Positions 61,111-64,000 of a stretch of DNA of 64,000 bases are shown here, piece by piece. Location of the stretch: NCBI GenBank assembly GCA_033297075.1, contig MU858200.1:28267-92266 (forward strand), in the 5' to 3' direction. This DNA comes from Rhypophila decipiens (taxonomy: Eukaryota > Ascomycota > Sordariomycetes > Sordariales > Naviculisporaceae). The position numbers and the translations under genes are program-made. The notes below the pieces were generated by a model. The model saw only the letters and a program-made list of their open reading frames with translations, searched no databases and was not told where the DNA came from. Numbering within the stretch: position 1 is the first letter of the stretch; each line of letters begins with the position of its first letter.

Positions 61111-61851
61111 GAATATTCTTAATATTATTAAATATAATTTTAAAATAATCTATATTCTTAAGGTATAATAAGAATAGAGTATTAACTAGTATAATATAGA
61201 AGTTAAGAGTACTAATAAATATATTAAGGGTTATATATTCTCTAGATTATATATTACCATAGCTAAATTTAATAGAGATTTCTCTCGTTATCTTTATATT
61301 AATCTTAATCTTACTATATATCTTCTATAGTATATTAAATTAGTCTTTTCTAGTTATTAGAATATATACTACTTCTATATTAGATATAATACTTCTAAAG
61401 ATACTTTTAATATAGTAGTTATTAATTATAAAAGTATTAGATTTATATTCTTTAAGTATAGAAGAATTATTATTATTATCTTTATATATAAGGTAAACTA
61501 ATATTATCTTAAATAATTTAAATAATTTAGCTATATGAGGGTTTTTACCTATAAAATAATAGTAAAATACTACTTTTCTTATAAAAGTAGTAATTAATTT
61601 AGTGTTAGTATTATTTACACTACTTACAGAAACTTTATTTATAAAATAAGTATTATTGTAGATTAATCCTTTCTTATTCTTATTATAGTTACTATTTTTA
61701 TCTCATTTATTATTATTATAATTAGAGTACTAATATATATTAATTATATTATAAATAGTATTATTATTATTATTTTCTATACCTTTAATACCTTCTTATT
61801 AAACTAGGAATTAATAATGCTAGTTATAAATATAGTAATATATCTTAGAGT

Positions 61852-61979
61852 AGTAACGGCGGTGTGCTGAATGGGTATATAACCATTGAATTGCAGAGGT
61901 CCTGACAACTTCTGTAATTTGAGCTCCTTTTTAGGAACGGTTTGGCCGAGTGGTATGGTTCTTGGCGCTCGCCGTCACT
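61852..61979 (+). mobile_element. Family B element, 128 bp
   Basis: The ends AGTAACGGCG and CGCCGTCACT form inverted repeats. An exact AGAGT duplication flanks it (61847-61851, 61980-61984). Content and order match 16884-17012 (TATATAACC, hairpin, GCTCCTTTTTAGGAACGG, GGCCGAGTGGTATGG). Confidence 0.8.
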
Positions 61980-62631
61980 AGAGTAAGCTCTATAACTATT
62001 CTATATCTTATTATATTCCTCTTATATATAATTCCGTATATAATATTCTGGTTTATAATAAATAAAATATCTTTTATTTATAGTAAAATAATAAAGATTA
62101 TTATTCTAAAACTTCTCTCTAGAGTTACTATTAAATTTACTTAAATAGCTATTACCTCTACTTTACTTAAACTACTTACTATTATAGTATTTATACTTAA
62201 CTACTTCTTCTTATAAGGTATAGAAGGTTAAGAACTAAATATAACTTAACTATATATAAAGAGTATTATATAACTAAGTTCTTATACCTTTAACGTTATA
62301 TATTAGTTTAAACTTAAATACTATATTCTAAAGTTCTAGTACTAGTTATATACCTTAAATAAGGTAATTATATAAAGTATTTTATCCTTTATAATAATTT
62401 AATAAAGCTTTCTATATTTTAATAAGTTTATTAAAGAGAAGTTCTAAATATTTAGATTTTATCTTATTAGTATTTTCTTTTATAATATACTTAAAAGTAA
62501 TAGTCTACTAGTTCAAGAGATAACTTTACTTAATTTCCTCTATTTTAAAGTTCTTCTATAATACTTTATAGACTTATATAATAGTATAGTATTAAATTAA
62601 AATAATATTATTATAGTAATAATTTAGAACT

Positions 62632-62775
62632 TGTGAGGATCGTATAGAGGAACAACCACCCTATACACCCTCATACGTACTATACATGCCATTTACTTGA
62701 TTGGATCTTCCAATCAAGTCTAGTTGCTCTTTTGGGCTATGTTACGTAGTGGTGTGGTATGTCACGATCGTTACA
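62632..62775 (+). mobile_element. Family C element, 144 bp
   Basis: Differs from 17074-17217 at only one or two positions that I can see (for example CATGCC for CATACC). It is flanked by AACT on both sides (62628-62631 and 62776-62779). The palindrome CTTGATTGGA/TCCAATCAAG is intact. Confidence 0.8.
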
Positions 62776-63632
62776 AACTTTATTAGTAATTTAAAAAGAG
62801 TTTTCTGTAAACCTTATAATAATAAGACTACGTTATTATTAGATTAGAAAAAAATAGACTTAAAACTAAGCTTAATAAATCCCTAGTAATTTAAATAAGG
62901 TCTAGTCAATTAATAAGTACATCAACTAGTAATTCCTAATAACTTTAAGAATAACTAATAAACTTTTAAAATTAAATAAGTAAATTATTAAAGTTATAGC
63001 TATTATATAGTCCTCTATATAGTTACAACTCTAGTATAGTAATACCTTTTTAACTTAGTAATTATAGTTACTTAAATTCTATTTTGTAGTTATAATATAA
63101 AAAAGTAGTAAAGATAACAGATTAAGATAAGAATTAGAAAAAAACTAAACATAACTATTTTTAATATTATTATTATAAATCTACTAAAGTAAATATTATA
63201 AATTTTAGTAATAAAAGAAGTATAATAAAAGAAAAGAGTAATATAGGGAATAAGTAATAAAGAAAAAGCTTATTAAATAAAGTTTAGGACCTAATAAATT
63301 CCTAGATAAATACTTCTAATAAGATTACCTACTTTTTATAATCTAGGACTTGATAGATCCTTAGATACTATTATAATACTTATTATAAATATATATTAAA
63401 TAATATAGTAGAATAAGAGCTTAATTAATCCTTTAATTATCTTATTAATTATTATATTTGTAGATTACTAAATTACTAGACTTAATCGATCTCAATTATT
63501 TCCTAATTTTATAATTAGTTACTTTCCAAAATCTTTACTAATCTATAGTAAATAGATCCCTTATAACTTAATTAAGCTTAATTAATTCTAATATTTAAAT
63601 TATTAAGAATACTAGTAGTCATATACTGTTTA

Positions 63633-63905
63633 ATTAGTATTAGAATAACTAGGAGTAATAGTTGTCACGATCGTACTATTACGGCTGTTACATACACTAT
63701 ACATACCAATCCTAGAGCGGATTCTTCCATTCTAGAATCGTCCCCTTTTGTGGGTTTGTGGCTCAGTGGTGTGGTATGTCGCTGTTGTTACAATAGTAAT
63801 AGATTATATATATATAATTAGGCTAGTTAATAATAGTTAATTAATTAAGTTCTATAGAGTATAGTAAGTAAAGGAGTAAAGGAGATAAGTTAATAGGGTA
63901 CGGGG
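63633..63905 (+). repeat. Direct repeat copy 2 (interrupted site)
   Basis: Same sequence as 60080-60220 but split by the 130-bp family D element and its ATAGT duplication. Confidence 0.8.
63663..63792 (+). mobile_element. Family D element, 130 bp
   Basis: It starts TGTCACGATCG and ends GTTGTTACA, flanked by an exact ATAGT duplication (63658-63662, 63793-63797). It contains CTATACATACC, a short hairpin (GATTCT/AGAATC), CCCTTTTGTGGG and a perfect A-box-like TGGCTCAGTGG. The empty version of its target is present at about 60100-60112. Confidence 0.82.
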
Positions 63906-64000
63906 TTGTTTAACTGCGTACCGTTGACTGGCGTTACAAATAGATATAAGCCAGTCTTTTGGGGACTGTACTCTGTAGGCACTGCTTGCAGAGAACAGTA

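Larger units (their letters stand above)
60047..64000. mobile_element. RIP-degraded transposon block, runs off the window end
   Basis: The composition changes abruptly to strongly AT-rich sequence with no open frames. About 140 bp near 60080-60220 recurs in the same direction near 63633-63905 (the second copy interrupted by the element at 63663-63792). These could be remnants of long terminal repeats of a ~3.7-kb retroelement, or simply two copies of one transposon part. Four short GC-normal elements are inserted. The last ~100 bases regain normal composition and include GGCGTTACA, the same end motif as other short elements here. Confidence 0.65.

Noticed and set aside
61950..62144. 64-codon Ile/Phe-rich frame in the AT block
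   Set aside because: It is translation of RIP-degraded AT-rich sequence and starts inside a family B element.

Overview
This window is nuclear DNA of a filamentous ascomycete (Pezizomycotina, most likely a Sordariomycete). The genes carry short 50-170 bp GT-AG introns. The gene-bearing DNA is of balanced to high GC. It is interrupted by abruptly AT-rich blocks of the kind left by repeat-induced point mutation (RIP). The species cannot be named from the sequence alone. Exon structures below were built by eye from splice sites and reading phase, and every coding sequence given closes in frame. Layout: a predicted pseudokinase gene (1356-3368, minus); a long intergenic stretch holding a terminal-inverted-repeat element filled with a minisatellite (about 6736-7278); a membrane-anchored short-chain dehydrogenase (7954-9113, minus); an inositol/sugar-type MFS transporter (10190-11971); a 5.6-kb RIP-degraded TIR transposon (about 12192-17820) riddled with small GC-normal insertions; a DHA1 drug/polyamine-type MFS transporter (19519-21508); a SIF2/TBL1-type LisH-WD40 corepressor subunit (23145-25510, minus); a TMEM115-like Golgi membrane protein (27832-29068); a 12-kb stretch without convincing genes containing a 1.1-kb RIP-degraded TIR element (33042-34105); the SSN6/CYC8 TPR corepressor (41112-44215); ribosomal protein L3 (45503-47163); two fungal proteins of unknown function (48173-48765 and 49752-50686); a coding-like 18-bp minisatellite (50702-51165); an ADAM-type metalloprotease (51980-54505, minus); and a gene-poor flank running into another RIP block (about 60050-64000). 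The genes do not form an obvious biosynthetic cluster. They are mostly housekeeping or regulatory genes, including two chromatin corepressor components (SIF2-like and SSN6-like), plus two transporters of different MFS families. The most unusual content is a set of about 14 short elements (118-414 bp) found only inside the three AT-rich blocks. Most have exact 5-bp target-site duplications and ends of the form TGTSACG...CGTSACA. At least five sequence families share one internal order: TATA-like motif, strong hairpin, CYCYTTTT tract, then a tRNA A-box-like AGTGGTNTGG motif just before the 3' end. One copy is a complete miniature with two 121-bp direct terminal repeats around a 172-bp interior. 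A filled site and the matching empty site for one family lie in the same window. These look like a solo-LTR/TRIM-like superfamily that inserts into already RIP-mutated DNA.
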